From contig NZ_CP019701.2 of the NCBI RefSeq assembly GCF_002005205.3, positions 1,426,001-1,490,000 of the forward strand: a DNA stretch of 64,000 nucleotides, in the 5' to 3' direction. Both the position numbers and the translations under genes were made by a program. Below, piece by piece: positions 1-9,788 of this stretch. The number at the start of each line of letters is the position of its first letter. Within the stretch, counting starts at the first letter, position 1. This DNA comes from Rhizobium rhizogenes (GTDB lineage: Bacteria > Pseudomonadota > Alphaproteobacteria > Rhizobiales > Rhizobiaceae). A model generated the notes under the pieces. The model was not told the DNA's origin, did no database searches, and was given only the letters and a program-made list of their open reading frames with translations.

Positions 1-123
1 AAACTCCTGAATTTCGCTTTCAGACGATGTAAGACGTTTGAAACGCTTTTTCAAACGACAAATCGTCGCTTCTACAGCGAGTGTACATAAAGTTTTCGTG
101 GCATCGCCCGCAGGTCGGCAATA

Positions 124-858
124 TCAGTCGTCGCCATCGCCGCCGCCCGGCGCGAGCAGGCCCAGTTCCTCGAGATCGAGCTGCGTGATCGGGTCTTCGT
201 CCTCACGCAATTCATCGCTCATCATCGGCAGAGGCACGCCGAAATTCGAGGGTATGCGGCCGGAAAGCAGCCCCGCGCCCTTCAGCTCCTCAAGGCCCGG
301 CAGATCGCGCAATTCCTCAAGGCCGAAATGGTCGAGAAACTCCACTGTGGTGCCGATCGTCACCGGCCTGCCGGGTGTGCGCCTGCGCCCACGGAACCTG
401 ACCCAGCCCGCCTCCATCAGCACATCAAGCGTGCCGCGCGAGGTCTGCACGCCACGGATTTCCTCGATTTCGGCGCGTGTCACCGGTTGATGATATGCGA
501 TAATCGCCAGAACTTCCAGCGCGGCGCGTGACAGCTTCTTCGGCTCCTTTTCCTCGGCACGGATGACGAAGGAGAGATCGCCGGCGGTGCGGAAGGCCCA
601 TTGCCCGCCCACCTGCACGAGATTGACGCCGCGCTCGGCATAAAGAACCTTCAGGCGTTGCAGGATGGCGATGACATCCATGCCGCGCGGCAGACGTTCC
701 GCGATGAAGCCTACTGACACCGGTTCGGCGGAAGCAAAGACCAAAGCCTCGGCGATACGCTCGGCCTCCTTAAGCTGGCGCTCGGAAAATACCGGGGGCT
801 CGGCGCCCGCACCATCAGTCACGATGGTGGCCTCGGCGGTCTCATCGTCATTCATCAT
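124..858 (-). CDS. scpB: Segregation and condensation protein B
   Basis: ScpB is the winged-helix subunit of the SMC-ScpAB condensin that compacts and segregates the chromosome. The protein is 244 aa, with two winged-helix modules over about residues 25-190, including the ALEVLAIIAYHQPVTRAEIE segment typical of ScpB, followed by an acidic tail. The start is placed at the ATGATG at 858, preceded by AAAGGA. A longer in-frame start at 876 lacks a better ribosome site. The gene overlaps the end of scpA by 11 bases, which suggests translational coupling of the two partners. In rhizobia tatABC usually follows; that would lie just outside the left edge. Confidence 0.93.
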   Translation of the reverse strand: MMNDDETAEATIVTDGAGAEPPVFSERQLKEAERIAEALVFASAEPVSVGFIAERLPRGMDVIAILQRLKVLYAERGVNLVQVGGQWAFRTAGDLSFVIRAEEKEPKKLSRAALEVLAIIAYHQPVTRAEIEEIRGVQTSRGTLDVLMEAGWVRFRGRRRTPGRPVTIGTTVEFLDHFGLEELRDLPGLEELKGAGLLSGRIPSNFGVPLPMMSDELREDEDPITQLDLEELGLLAPGGGDGDD

Positions 859-1696
859 TGCCAGTCCTTTCGGCATTCACCGCACGGTCGTCCCTTGTGC
901 CCCGGCGCATATAGATGGGCTGGAAAGCCCCCTCCTGCCGGATTTGCAGCGACCCCTCGCGCACCAGCTCCAGCGAGGCGGCAAAGGCGCTGGCGATCGC
1001 CGTCACCCGCATGGCGGGATCCGGCACATATTGCAGCAGATATTGATCGAGCACGGTCCATTCACCGACATCGCCAAGCAGATTGGTCAGAAGCTCGCGC
1101 GCCTCGACCAGCGACCAGACCTGCCGCTTTTCAATCGTGACCTGGGTGATCGCCTGCCGCTGGCGCAGATTGGCATAGGCGCTGAGCAGATCATAAAGAT
1201 TGGCCTCATAGGCCGAGCGGTTGACATGCGGAATATGCTCCGGCGCGCCACGGGCAAAAACATCGCGGCCGAGCTGGGCACGGTTGACGAGGCGTTCGGC
1301 CGCCTCGCGCATCGCTTCCAGGCGTTTCAGCCGGAAGGCGAGCGTCGCGGCCATTTCCTCACCCGAGGGACCGTCATCCTTCGATTGTTGCGGAATGAGG
1401 AGCTTGGATTTCAGGAAGGCGAGCCACGCCGCCATGACGAGATAATCGGCGGCAAGCTCGATACGCACGCGCCGCGCGCTTTCCACGAATTGCAGATATT
1501 GTTCGGCAAGCGCCAGCACCGAAATGCGCGACAGATCGACCTTCTGCGTGCGGGCAAGATGCAACAGTAGATCGAGAGGGCCTTCGAAACCCGCGACATC
1601 GATGACCAGCCCGGCCTCACCCGTCAGCCGCTCCGGCGTCACATCCTGCCAGAGCTTGTCCATCGGTGTTAAATTGCGAGACTTGTCTGCGGCCAT
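848..1696 (-). CDS. scpA: Segregation and condensation protein A
   Basis: ScpA is the kleisin subunit that bridges the SMC heads and binds ScpB. The protein is 282 aa. The diagnostic N-terminal kleisin segment, GFEGPLDLLLHLARTQKVDL, lies at about residues 36-55. A charged middle region follows, and a C-terminal winged-helix region reads TAIASAFAASLELVREG, as expected for binding the SMC cap. It sits 58 bases downstream of nagZ and overlaps scpB, so it is probably in the same transcript. A weak GGCGGATGGA ribosome site precedes the ATG. Confidence 0.93.
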   Translation of the reverse strand: MAADKSRNLTPMDKLWQDVTPERLTGEAGLVIDVAGFEGPLDLLLHLARTQKVDLSRISVLALAEQYLQFVESARRVRIELAADYLVMAAWLAFLKSKLLIPQQSKDDGPSGEEMAATLAFRLKRLEAMREAAERLVNRAQLGRDVFARGAPEHIPHVNRSAYEANLYDLLSAYANLRQRQAITQVTIEKRQVWSLVEARELLTNLLGDVGEWTVLDQYLLQYVPDPAMRVTAIASAFAASLELVREGSLQIRQEGAFQPIYMRRGTRDDRAVNAERTGNDE

Positions 1697-1754
1697 TGTT
1701 CCATCCGCCGGGCGTCCGGCCTGTCGTCCCGAGTAACGGGCCGCCGCCCGATCG

Positions 1755-2771
1755 TCAGGAAACGGCCCACATGGCGTTGAATTCGGCTCTCAGCTCTGCT
1801 TCGTCGGAAGGGTCCGCAGCGGGGAAACCCGCTTCCACGGCCCGCACCCGCTCCAGCGAACGGCCGGAAAGAATGGGAACCTCCTTCACGACCTCCAGCA
1901 TTTCACCCATCACGCCGTTGCAATGCAAGACTATATCGCAGCCGCCCGCAACAATATTCGCAGCTCTTTCACCAAGCGTGCCCTTCAGCGCATTCATGGA
2001 ACTGTCGTCGGACATCAGCAGGCCGTCAAAGCCGATGCGGCCGCGAATGATCTCCTCGATCACCTTTGGCGAGGTCGTCGCCGGCCGCTCGCGGTCGACG
2101 GCGTTGAACACCAGATGCGCGCTCATCGCCATCAATTCGCGGTTCAGCGCCCGGAACGGCACGAAATCATGGGCGTCCAGCTCATCGAGCGGCACATCGA
2201 CAACAGGCAGTTCATGGTGCGAATCCACCATGCCGCGACCGTGACCCGGCATATGTTTCATGACAGGCAGCATGCCGCCCGCCTTCAGGCCGTCGGCCGC
2301 CGCCTGCCCCATCTCGGCCACCATGGTCGGGGTATAGCCATAGGCGCGGTTGCCGATGACATTGCTGGCGCCTTCCACCGGCACATCGAGCACCGGCAGG
2401 CAATCGACATTGATGCCGAATTTCATCAGGTCGAAAGCGTGCAGGCGCGACATCAGCCAGGCGGCGCGCAGGCCGGCGCCCCGGTCGCGCTCGTAGATTT
2501 CACCGAGAATACGGGCATTCGGATAGGCCTGCAGGATCGGCGGCTTGATGCGCTGCACGCGCCCGCCTTCCTGATCGATCAGCACCGGCGCGTCTGGCCG
2601 CCCGACGGCATCACGCATGGCGGCGACGAGATCGGTGATCTGCTGCGGCTCGCCGATATTGCGGCCGAACAGGATGAAGCCCCACGGCTGCTGGTCGCGG
2701 TAAAGGGCGATCTCGTCGGCGGTCAGCGAAAGCCCGCTGCATCCGAGGATCATAGCTTTGCAATCGGTCAT
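1755..2771 (-). CDS. nagZ: Beta-N-acetylhexosaminidase (GH3), cell-wall recycling
   Basis: NagZ is the cytoplasmic enzyme that removes N-acetylglucosamine from anhydro-muropeptides in peptidoglycan recycling. The protein is 338 aa, close to the usual length. Family marks are LIDQEGGRVQRIKPP (about 64-78), the catalytic-loop motif KHMPGHGRGMVDSHHELP (about 172-189) with the acid/base His-Asp pair, and LLMSDDSSMNAL near residue 265, whose aspartate is the expected nucleophile. I chose the ATG at 2771 (MTDCKAMILG) because the upstream 26-residue extension is not family-like. A RIME-like repeat lies directly upstream, between this gene and the SPOR-protein gene. Confidence 0.93.
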   Translation of the reverse strand: MTDCKAMILGCSGLSLTADEIALYRDQQPWGFILFGRNIGEPQQITDLVAAMRDAVGRPDAPVLIDQEGGRVQRIKPPILQAYPNARILGEIYERDRGAGLRAAWLMSRLHAFDLMKFGINVDCLPVLDVPVEGASNVIGNRAYGYTPTMVAEMGQAAADGLKAGGMLPVMKHMPGHGRGMVDSHHELPVVDVPLDELDAHDFVPFRALNRELMAMSAHLVFNAVDRERPATTSPKVIEEIIRGRIGFDGLLMSDDSSMNALKGTLGERAANIVAGGCDIVLHCNGVMGEMLEVVKEVPILSGRSLERVRAVEAGFPAADPSDEAELRAEFNAMWAVS

Positions 2772-2850
2772 GGTGTCACGCTCGCAGGAATAAAGAGGGA
2801 AGAACGTTGCCAAACTCTCAACCCTTGAGGGAGACGGCAACATAAACAAA

Positions 2851-2962
2851 CGTCACCCCGGACTAGATCCGGGGTCCAGCGCGGTCAAGTCCTTGATCGC
2901 GAGAGACTCTTTCACGGCGCAGACGCGCCGTGGCTGGATGCCGGATCAAGTCCGGCATGACG
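2851..2962 (+). repeat. RIME-like palindromic repeat, copy 1
   Basis: This 112-bp element starts CGTCA and ends TGACG. It is built of nested palindromes: CCCCGGA..TCCGGGG, then GCGGTCAAG..CTTGATCGC, then ACGGCGCAGACGCGCCGT, then TGCCGGATCAAGTCCGGCA. The same element recurs at 41691-41803 and 61968-62080 in the opposite orientation. The architecture matches the rhizobial intergenic mosaic elements (RIME) described in Rhizobium and Sinorhizobium. This copy lies inside a minus-strand gene run, so any transcript through it would fold strongly. Confidence 0.85.
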
Positions 2963-3034
2963 GAGAACAGGTGCTCCGTCAGTCCGTTAGATACATCAGA
3001 CAATCAGCGCCGGGGCGTTCCCCGGCGCATCTCT

Positions 3035-6028
3035 TCACCGTGCCACCAGGCAGCTGCCGCCGGCCGAGCGGAACTTCTCGCACAGCGCCACGGCTTCGTT
3101 CTTGTCACCCGCCGGGATACGGACACGGTAGAAGGTGCCCTTGCCGGCAATTTCAGCCGCCTTGATGTCGACACCGCGCCCACCGATGACCGAGCCGAAC
3201 TTGGCGGACATGTTCTGGTAGGACTTCTGGGCCTCGGCCTGGCTCGGCAGCGACGCGATCTGGATGTAATAACCACCGGCAGATGGCGTGCTTGTCGCGG
3301 CAGGTGCGGCGGCGGCGGTCTGCTGCGCAGCCGGAGCGTTCGCCGCAGGGCGGACATTGCCCTGATTGGTAACCGTTGCCACCACATTGGCGGGCTGCGA
3401 GGACGGACGCGCCGAAGGAACGGGTGCGGCGGACTGCGCGGCCGGCGTGGCGGCGGCAGGCGTATTGGCCTGCGGCTGCTCCGGCGCTACCGGAACCCGC
3501 GACGCGGCGATGACGGCGGGAGCGCCCTCACCCGGCTTGGCGGTCTGCGGCGCGGCAAGCTCCTCGACCTTTTCGGCCTTCGGCGGCTGGGCTGCCGGCG
3601 CATCGACTTCCTGGGCGACGAGCGTGCCGTCCGGCTTGACGATCATGGTGCGGACCTTGCGCGGCGAAACGCCGGTTGCACCGGCAGCTTCGTTCTGGGC
3701 GGCCTTTTCTTCCGGCGAAAGCAGGCGCGGATCTTCCGTCTCGCCAACCGGCGTACCGGCGGATTGCATATCGCCGTCATTTTCGCCTTCCAGCGGCAAT
3801 TGCTCGGGGATCAGGGTGCGCTGCACCACATCCACCGGCTGTTCGTTGCTGGAAATCAGCGCCGGCTGCTTCGGATCGGCGGCGCTGCCACCGGCAACGC
3901 GATCGTAGACCGCCTTGTCCTGGTTAGGCACGACGCGACCGCCCGGATTTTCCGGCACGACCTTCATCGGATCGTTATCAGCGGAAATGATGACCGGCGC
4001 GCCGTTCGAGCCGGTGCTGGACGAACCGCCGGAAATCAGCGCGTAAACGCCGCTACCGACAAGCACCAGACCGATGGCGGCTGCCACCGGCATGATCCAG
4101 CGGCGACCGCTGCGTTCGTCTTCATCGCGATAAGCCGCCTGATGATCGACATAGGTATTCTCGGCATCGCGCGAGGCGTTGCCACGGGAAGCCGCAGCCT
4201 CTTGCATGGAGCGGCGGAAATCCTCTTCCAGCGCCCGTTCGAACTCGTCGGCTTCTTCCGGGGCCTGCGCCGGGCGCGCCTGCGCGGCACCACGGTTTTC
4301 GGCATGCTTGTGACGGTCGAGGCCACCGGCGACAGCCGGTGCAAACAGCGTCGCAAGCTCGGTATCGATATCAAGGTCTTCCTCGTGACGGCGAACCTGC
4401 GGCTTGGGTTCGAAAACCCCGACCGGCAGTTCCGGAACATCCATCTCGACGATGTTTTCCGGGTGCTCTTCCGTCTCGCCGATCTGCGAGGGATCGAAAG
4501 GCAGGCTTTCCAGCGTCTGCGGTGCAGCCGGCTGCGGCGCGGCCGCTGCCGGACGCGGCTGAACCGGAGCGACAGGTGCGGCGACGGCTACGGGCGCCGG
4601 GCGCGGCTGCGGTGCGGGCTGTTCCCTCACCGGCTGGGGCGCGGCAACAGCGACGGGCGCGGCGGGCTCCTGGCGAACCGGCTGCGGCGCGGGTGCGGGC
4701 GCAACCTCGGCTTCGGCGATCTCCGAAAGGTCGAGATCAAGATCGAGATCGTCGAGCGCCAGTTCGAAATCATCATCGTTAAAGCCGGCGAAATCCGTAA
4801 AATCCGGTTCCGGAGCAGGCGATGAGGGCGCAGTGGAAGCAACCGGCGTCGGCTTGACGGCCGCTGCGGCGACAGGAGCCGCGGCGGCAACAACCGCCGG
4901 TTCGGCTTTCGCAGCCTGCACGACCGGCGCGGATTGCACCACGGGCTCTTCACCGCGTCCGGGAATGGAATATTTGGCAACGTCGTAGATCAGCTCGTCC
5001 ATCGGCGAGAGATTTCTCGCGACCGGCTGTTCGGCAACCGCAGGCACAACGGGCGGCTCGGCAGGCGTGAAGGCCTCGGCGACGGAAGGCGCGAAAGACG
5101 GCGCGGTTTCCTCCGCCTGAACGACGGCAGGTGCGGGAGTGGGCTCGACCTGCGGCTCTGGACGCGCCGCAACCGGCTGCGGCTCGGAGCGCGGCTCCAC
5201 CCTTCGCGGATCAGCGGCAGAAACATCCCGGCGGGCGCCGAAATTGGCAAGTGGCAGACGCAGGCTGGAGAACTCCAGCGACGAGCGACCACCATGCGAT
5301 GGCGGGCGCACGGAAAGCGGCGCAGGCGCCTCCTCCGCGACGGCAATCTCAACCTCGTCAGCGAGATCGAAAGCCTGCGGCTCCGGCGTATAGACATGAG
5401 CCGCCGAAGCAACATTGCTCGACACATCGGCCGGAAGCTCCGGCATGGCGTGCCATTCGGGCTGGGACGGCTCCACGGCCTGCGGCTCTTCCCATGCGGC
5501 CTGCTGATAGACAACAGGCTCGGCGGCGCGCGGCTGGCGTGAATGCACATCGAAAACTTCCGCCACAGCACCGGCATCGTCGCGGAAATCCGCACGAATA
5601 TCCTGCTGCGCCGACGTTTCAACGTAATTGTGGATATAGGCCTGATCGACCTCCGGAAGCCGCTCTTCCCTCACCTCGGGTTGAGGCACGGCTTCGGCCA
5701 CCGGCTCAAGCTCCGGCTCGCGGCGGGCGAAAACCGATTCGACACGCTGCATGAAATCGTTTGGATGGATACCCGTGCGGACATCGTTCGCCGGATCAAG
5801 AACGACCGGATCGGCGTGCGGCGCATCGTAAACCTCGAATTCCCGAAGCAGCTCGTCTTCGAGATTGAATTCGGGTTCGCGGCGGGTCACCGCTGGCGCA
5901 GCCTCGGAACCCGCATGCGAAGGACGATCTTCGAAGCCGACGATACGCGCCAGTTCTGCCAGAGGATCGTTGTCAGCGAACCCTTCGGACCGGGCGTCCC
6001 GGTTATACGCGACATTTTTTTCGACCAT
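3035..6028 (-). CDS. SPOR-domain membrane protein, Pro/Ala-rich
   Basis: SPOR domains bind septal peptidoglycan stripped of stem peptides, so this is probably a division-site cell-wall protein. The protein is 997 aa. A long cytoplasmic Pro/Ala/Glu-rich, low-complexity region covers about residues 1-635 and has no recognised enzyme domain. One membrane segment (MPVAAAIGLVLVGSGVYALI, about 641-662) follows, then a periplasmic linker, then the SPOR domain at about 917-997 (GYYIQIASLPSQAEAQKSYQ). I prefer the ATG at 6028, preceded by GGTGGA, over the one at 6043, which has no ribosome site. It lies 66 bases downstream of argS. Rhizobial relatives occupy the same place between argS and nagZ. Confidence 0.85.
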   Translation of the reverse strand: MVEKNVAYNRDARSEGFADNDPLAELARIVGFEDRPSHAGSEAAPAVTRREPEFNLEDELLREFEVYDAPHADPVVLDPANDVRTGIHPNDFMQRVESVFARREPELEPVAEAVPQPEVREERLPEVDQAYIHNYVETSAQQDIRADFRDDAGAVAEVFDVHSRQPRAAEPVVYQQAAWEEPQAVEPSQPEWHAMPELPADVSSNVASAAHVYTPEPQAFDLADEVEIAVAEEAPAPLSVRPPSHGGRSSLEFSSLRLPLANFGARRDVSAADPRRVEPRSEPQPVAARPEPQVEPTPAPAVVQAEETAPSFAPSVAEAFTPAEPPVVPAVAEQPVARNLSPMDELIYDVAKYSIPGRGEEPVVQSAPVVQAAKAEPAVVAAAAPVAAAAVKPTPVASTAPSSPAPEPDFTDFAGFNDDDFELALDDLDLDLDLSEIAEAEVAPAPAPQPVRQEPAAPVAVAAPQPVREQPAPQPRPAPVAVAAPVAPVQPRPAAAAPQPAAPQTLESLPFDPSQIGETEEHPENIVEMDVPELPVGVFEPKPQVRRHEEDLDIDTELATLFAPAVAGGLDRHKHAENRGAAQARPAQAPEEADEFERALEEDFRRSMQEAAASRGNASRDAENTYVDHQAAYRDEDERSGRRWIMPVAAAIGLVLVGSGVYALISGGSSSTGSNGAPVIISADNDPMKVVPENPGGRVVPNQDKAVYDRVAGGSAADPKQPALISSNEQPVDVVQRTLIPEQLPLEGENDGDMQSAGTPVGETEDPRLLSPEEKAAQNEAAGATGVSPRKVRTMIVKPDGTLVAQEVDAPAAQPPKAEKVEELAAPQTAKPGEGAPAVIAASRVPVAPEQPQANTPAAATPAAQSAAPVPSARPSSQPANVVATVTNQGNVRPAANAPAAQQTAAAAPAATSTPSAGGYYIQIASLPSQAEAQKSYQNMSAKFGSVIGGRGVDIKAAEIAGKGTFYRVRIPAGDKNEAVALCEKFRSAGGSCLVAR

Positions 6029-6094
6029 TACGTGTTCCACCATCTACGCATTGCAGCTCTTGCCAGCGTATTGTGAGCAAATAATGGTGATATG

Positions 6095-7852
6095 TTATCG
6101 CATTTCGTCAGGTGCGTCCGCTCCCAAAAGCGTAAGGCCCGACTTCAAAACATTCGCGACAGCATTCACCAGCCCAAGTCTGGCAATGCTCAATTCTCGG
6201 TTTTTATCGTTAATAAAACGTAATTCCGGCTGGTCTTTGCCCTTGTTCCAGTGTCCATGGAAGGAACTGGCGAGATCGTAGAGGTAAAAAGCAAGCCGGT
6301 GCGGCTCGTGCGAAAGGGCCGCCGATTCGATCAGGCGCGGATATTCGGCGAGCTTCGCAACCAGCTGCAACTCATTGATATCGCTGATCAAAGCAACAGA
6401 TGCCGCCATCTCTTCCGCAGAGGGAGAAAGCCCCGGAAACGCCTCCTGCGCCTGCCGGAAGATCGACATCGAGCGAGCATGCGCATATTGCACGTAAAAA
6501 ACCGGATTATCCTTCGATTGTTCGGTCACTTTCGCGAAATCGAAGTCCAGCGGCTCGGAATTCTTCCGATAAAGCATCATAAATCGCACGGGATCGCGAC
6601 CCACTTCATCGACAACATCGCGCAGCGTGACGAAGTCGCCGGAGCGCTTCGACATCTTCACCGGCTCGCCGTCACGGAACAGCTTGACGAGCTGGCACAG
6701 AAGAACCGTCAGCTTCGACTTTCCTTCCGATACGGCACGCGCAACGGCTTCCAGACGCTTCACATAACCGCCATGGTCGGCGCCGAGCACATAGATCATC
6801 TCGGAGAAACCGCGGTCGAACTTATTCTTGAAATAGGCGACGTCGGCGGCGAAATAGGTGTAGGAACCGTCCGACTTCATCAGCGCCCGGTCCATGTCGT
6901 CGCCCACTTCCGTGGAACGGAACAGCGTCTGCTCGCGGTCTTCCCAGTCCTCAGGCAATTCACCCTTCGGCGGCGGCAGCGTGCCCTTGTAGACATGGCC
7001 CTTGAAGGTGAGATCGTTGATCGCCGAGAGAATAGGTCCACCATTGCCCTCATGCAGCGTGCGCTCCGAGAAGAACACGTCGTGACGGACGTTGAGCAGC
7101 GCCAGATCCTCGCGGATCATCGCCATCATCGCGTCGATTGCCTTGTCCTTTACGATAGGCAGCCATTTTTCTTCCGGCATGGCGCGCAGCTTGATGCCAT
7201 ATTCATCCGCCAGCGCCTGGCCGACAGGAACGAGATAGTCACCGGGGTAAAGACCGGACGGAATGGTGCCAATATCTTCGCCGAGCGCCTCGCGGTAACG
7301 CAGGAACACGGAACGGGCCAGCACATCGATCTGCGAGCCGGCATCGTTGATGTAATATTCCTTGGTGACGCCGTAACCGGCAAAAGCAAGCAGGTTCGCC
7401 AGCGTGTCACCCACCACGGCACCACGGCAATGGCCGACATGCATCGGGCCGGTCGGGTTGGCGGAGACATATTCGACATTGATCTTCTGGCCCGCGCCAA
7501 TGGTGGAGCGGCCGAAATCGATGCCCTGCCCGATCATGTCGGCCAGCAGACGCTGCCAGTAACCGACGGAAACCTTGAGATTGATGAAACCGGGACCGGC
7601 GACATTGACGCTGTCGACATCGCCATCGGCCTGAAGGGCGGGCACGATGAGTTCGGCCAGCGCGCGCGGATTGGTGCCGAGCGGCTTCGCCAGCACCATG
7701 GCGGCATTGGTTGCGACGTCGCCGTGGCTCAGATCACGCGGGGATTCGACGGTAATTCGACTGAAATCGACCTTTTCGCGGTTCTCTTTCACGAGATCGA
7801 GGGTCTCGAGCGCGTTTTTGATCCTGGTATCGAAATCGGCAAAAATGTTCAT
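6095..7852 (-). CDS. argS: Arginyl-tRNA synthetase
   Basis: This class I synthetase charges tRNA-Arg. The protein is 585 aa. It has an N-terminal additional domain (about 1-110), the HIGH-type motif in [14 protein letters not shown] (about 129-142), the KMSKS-type motif [10 protein letters not shown] (about 395-404), and a C-terminal DALR anticodon-binding domain ([15 protein letters not shown] onward). The start is the ATG at 7852 ([10 protein letters not shown]), preceded by AGGTTGGA. A 43-residue upstream extension in frame is rejected because it overlaps the end of dgt and is not family-like. Confidence 0.96.
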   Translation of the reverse strand: MNIFADFDTRIKNALETLDLVKENREKVDFSRITVESPRDLSHGDVATNAAMVLAKPLGTNPRALAELIVPALQADGDVDSVNVAGPGFINLKVSVGYWQRLLADMIGQGIDFGRSTIGAGQKINVEYVSANPTGPMHVGHCRGAVVGDTLANLLAFAGYGVTKEYYINDAGSQIDVLARSVFLRYREALGEDIGTIPSGLYPGDYLVPVGQALADEYGIKLRAMPEEKWLPIVKDKAIDAMMAMIREDLALLNVRHDVFFSERTLHEGNGGPILSAINDLTFKGHVYKGTLPPPKGELPEDWEDREQTLFRSTEVGDDMDRALMKSDGSYTYFAADVAYFKNKFDRGFSEMIYVLGADHGGYVKRLEAVARAVSEGKSKLTVLLCQLVKLFRDGEPVKMSKRSGDFVTLRDVVDEVGRDPVRFMMLYRKNSEPLDFDFAKVTEQSKDNPVFYVQYAHARSMSIFRQAQEAFPGLSPSAEEMAASVALISDINELQLVAKLAEYPRLIESAALSHEPHRLAFYLYDLASSFHGHWNKGKDQPELRFINDKNRELSIARLGLVNAVANVLKSGLTLLGADAPDEMR

Positions 7853-7928
7853 CGTTCCAACCTGCGCGAAGGGCTTCTGTTTATGTCCGGCCATCATAAC
7901 CGGGTCGGCTTCGCGATCGCCCGCTGCC

Positions 7929-9146
7929 CTATCGCAAATCGGGGGTGTGGTCAAACAGCCGCTGGTGGGCGCGCAGTGCATAACTGTCGGTCATGCCGGC
8001 CAGATAGTCGCCCACATGGCGGGCCTTGGCGGCCACGCTCATGCCGGAAATGCTGTCCACCCAGTAGTGGCTCTGCATTTCCGCCGGCGTTTCCATATAG
8101 CGGTTAAAGAGATCGGTGACGATCTGCGTCGCGCCGGCGCGGATGCGCATGATTTCCGGATGCCGGTAGATATGGCCGAACAACAGCTTCTTGATCTGCC
8201 GGTCGGTCTCGGCGATCTCGGGCGAGAACGTCGCGACGGTGAAATCGGCGGCGCGGATATCGGCAGCGCTCTGCGGTTTCAGACGGGCAAGATTCTGCTG
8301 CGCGACCCCGATCACGTCCTCGACCATATGGGTGATCTGACGGCGCATGATCTCATTGGCGAAACGCTCCTTGTCGAGCACGGGATATTTTCCCCGCACC
8401 TCGGCCATCAGGCCGCTCAGGAACGGCACTTCCTCCAGCATCTCGAAGGTGAGATAACCGGCACGCAAGCCGTCATCGATATCGTGGGTATTATAGGCGA
8501 TGTCGTCGGCAATCGCCGCCACCTGCGCCTCAAGACTGGCATGGCTGCCGATCTCCAGATCCTGCAGCTCGCAATATTCGAGAATGGGCAGCGGAACCGG
8601 TCCCTTGATCCCCTCGCCCTTCGCATTCACCAGCGGTCCATTGTGCTTGACCAGCCCTTCGAGCGTTTCCCAGGTCAGGTTGATGCCGTCATATTCGGCA
8701 TAACGGCGCTCCAGCTTGGTGACGATGCGCAGCGACTGGGCATTGTGATCGAAGCCGCCATATGGCAGCAGCACCGCATCCAGCGCGTCTTCGCCGGTAT
8801 GGCCGAAGGGCGTGTGGCCGAAATCATGCACCAGCGCCACGCCCTCAGCCAGATCTTCATCGAGCTTCAGCGCGCGGGCGAGCGCTCGGGCGATCTGCGC
8901 CACCTCGATGGTGTGGGTGAGACGCGTGCGGTAATGATCGCCGTCAGGGCTGATGAAGACCTGCGTCTTGTGCTTCAGGCGGCGAAAGGCCGTCGTATGA
9001 ACGATGCGGTCGCGGTCGCGCTGGAATTCCGAGCGCGTCAGGCTTCCGGTTTCGGGAAAAAGACGCCCGCACGTGGTCCATGGATCAGAGGCGAAAACCG
9101 CCCTCTCGCCGCTTCCGAACCCCAATGCGCGCTGGTCTATGATCAT
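7929..9146 (-). CDS. dgt: dGTP triphosphohydrolase-like HD-domain protein
   Basis: This is the HD-superfamily dNTPase of the Dgt type, which hydrolyses dGTP to deoxyguanosine and triphosphate. The protein is 405 aa, the usual length of the short alphaproteobacterial form. HD metal-binding signatures are [10 protein letters not shown] (about 73-82) and [14 protein letters not shown] (about 104-117), with a later aspartate in [14 protein letters not shown]. The ATG at 9146 follows a good AGGTGG site. The upstream extension to 9209 is rejected. It heads the run toward argS, with a 76-base gap. Some members act on several dNTPs, so the substrate is inferred. Confidence 0.9.
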   Translation of the reverse strand: MIIDQRALGFGSGERAVFASDPWTTCGRLFPETGSLTRSEFQRDRDRIVHTTAFRRLKHKTQVFISPDGDHYRTRLTHTIEVAQIARALARALKLDEDLAEGVALVHDFGHTPFGHTGEDALDAVLLPYGGFDHNAQSLRIVTKLERRYAEYDGINLTWETLEGLVKHNGPLVNAKGEGIKGPVPLPILEYCELQDLEIGSHASLEAQVAAIADDIAYNTHDIDDGLRAGYLTFEMLEEVPFLSGLMAEVRGKYPVLDKERFANEIMRRQITHMVEDVIGVAQQNLARLKPQSAADIRAADFTVATFSPEIAETDRQIKKLLFGHIYRHPEIMRIRAGATQIVTDLFNRYMETPAEMQSHYWVDSISGMSVAAKARHVGDYLAGMTDSYALRAHQRLFDHTPDLR

Positions 9147-9360
9147 GCATCCACCTGTTGTTTTCTCCGGCCGGAACTTCCTTTTGGTCTCGGCCATTGA
9201 CCTTTTCATTCACCCTTCATACCTATCGCAGAGGTCAGCGCAAAGCATCATCGCCGCGCGGACCGCCTTCAACAGGCTATAGACCGCTAATTTGACCGGT
9301 TTATAATAGTGACAACGAGATTATTGCTCTCCGGTTCTTGACCCCGGCAGGAGAAACGAC

Positions 9361-9693
9361 ATGGAAAACAGCGACATTACCCTTTCGGAAGCCGCAGCGA
9401 AGCGAATCGCCGAGATCGTCGCAGCGGATGCGGGCAAACAGGCGCTGCGCGTCTCGGTGGAAGGCGGCGGCTGCTCGGGCTTCTCCTACAAGTTCGATCT
9501 GGCCGAAGACCCCGCCGATGACGATATCGTGATCGCCCGCGGCGACGCCAGGGTGCTGATCGACAGCCTCTCGGTCGTCTATATGGCCGGCTCCGAAATC
9601 GACTTCGTCGACAATCTGCTTGGCCAGTCCTTCCAGATCAAGAACCCGAATGCGGTGGCAAGCTGCGGCTGTGGGACGAGCTTCTCGATCTGA
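9361..9693 (+). CDS. erpA: A-type iron-sulfur carrier (ErpA/IscA family)
   Basis: A-type carriers hold a Fe-S cluster and insert it into target proteins. The protein is 110 aa and carries the three family cysteines: Cys38 in GGGCSGF, and Cys102 and Cys104 in the C-terminal CGCG motif. The AGGAGA site 9 bases before the ATG is strong. The gene is divergent from dgt, with a 214-bp shared promoter region. No isc or suf cluster adjoins, which fits a stand-alone ErpA role, but IscA and ErpA cannot be separated by sequence alone. Confidence 0.9.
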   Translation: MENSDITLSEAAAKRIAEIVAADAGKQALRVSVEGGGCSGFSYKFDLAEDPADDDIVIARGDARVLIDSLSVVYMAGSEIDFVDNLLGQSFQIKNPNAVASCGCGTSFSI

Positions 9694-9788
9694 GATATCT
9701 TTCCACCACATCCTCGTCACCACATTCCAAAAACGGTGGCAATCGTCTTTGCATCGGGTAAAAGTACCCTCACAAAAGGGAAACTCCG

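Noticed and set aside
2930..4825. 631-codon Arg/Gly-rich plus-strand frame opposite the SPOR gene
   Set aside because: Low-complexity shadow of the Pro/Ala-rich gene; it begins in a repeat element.
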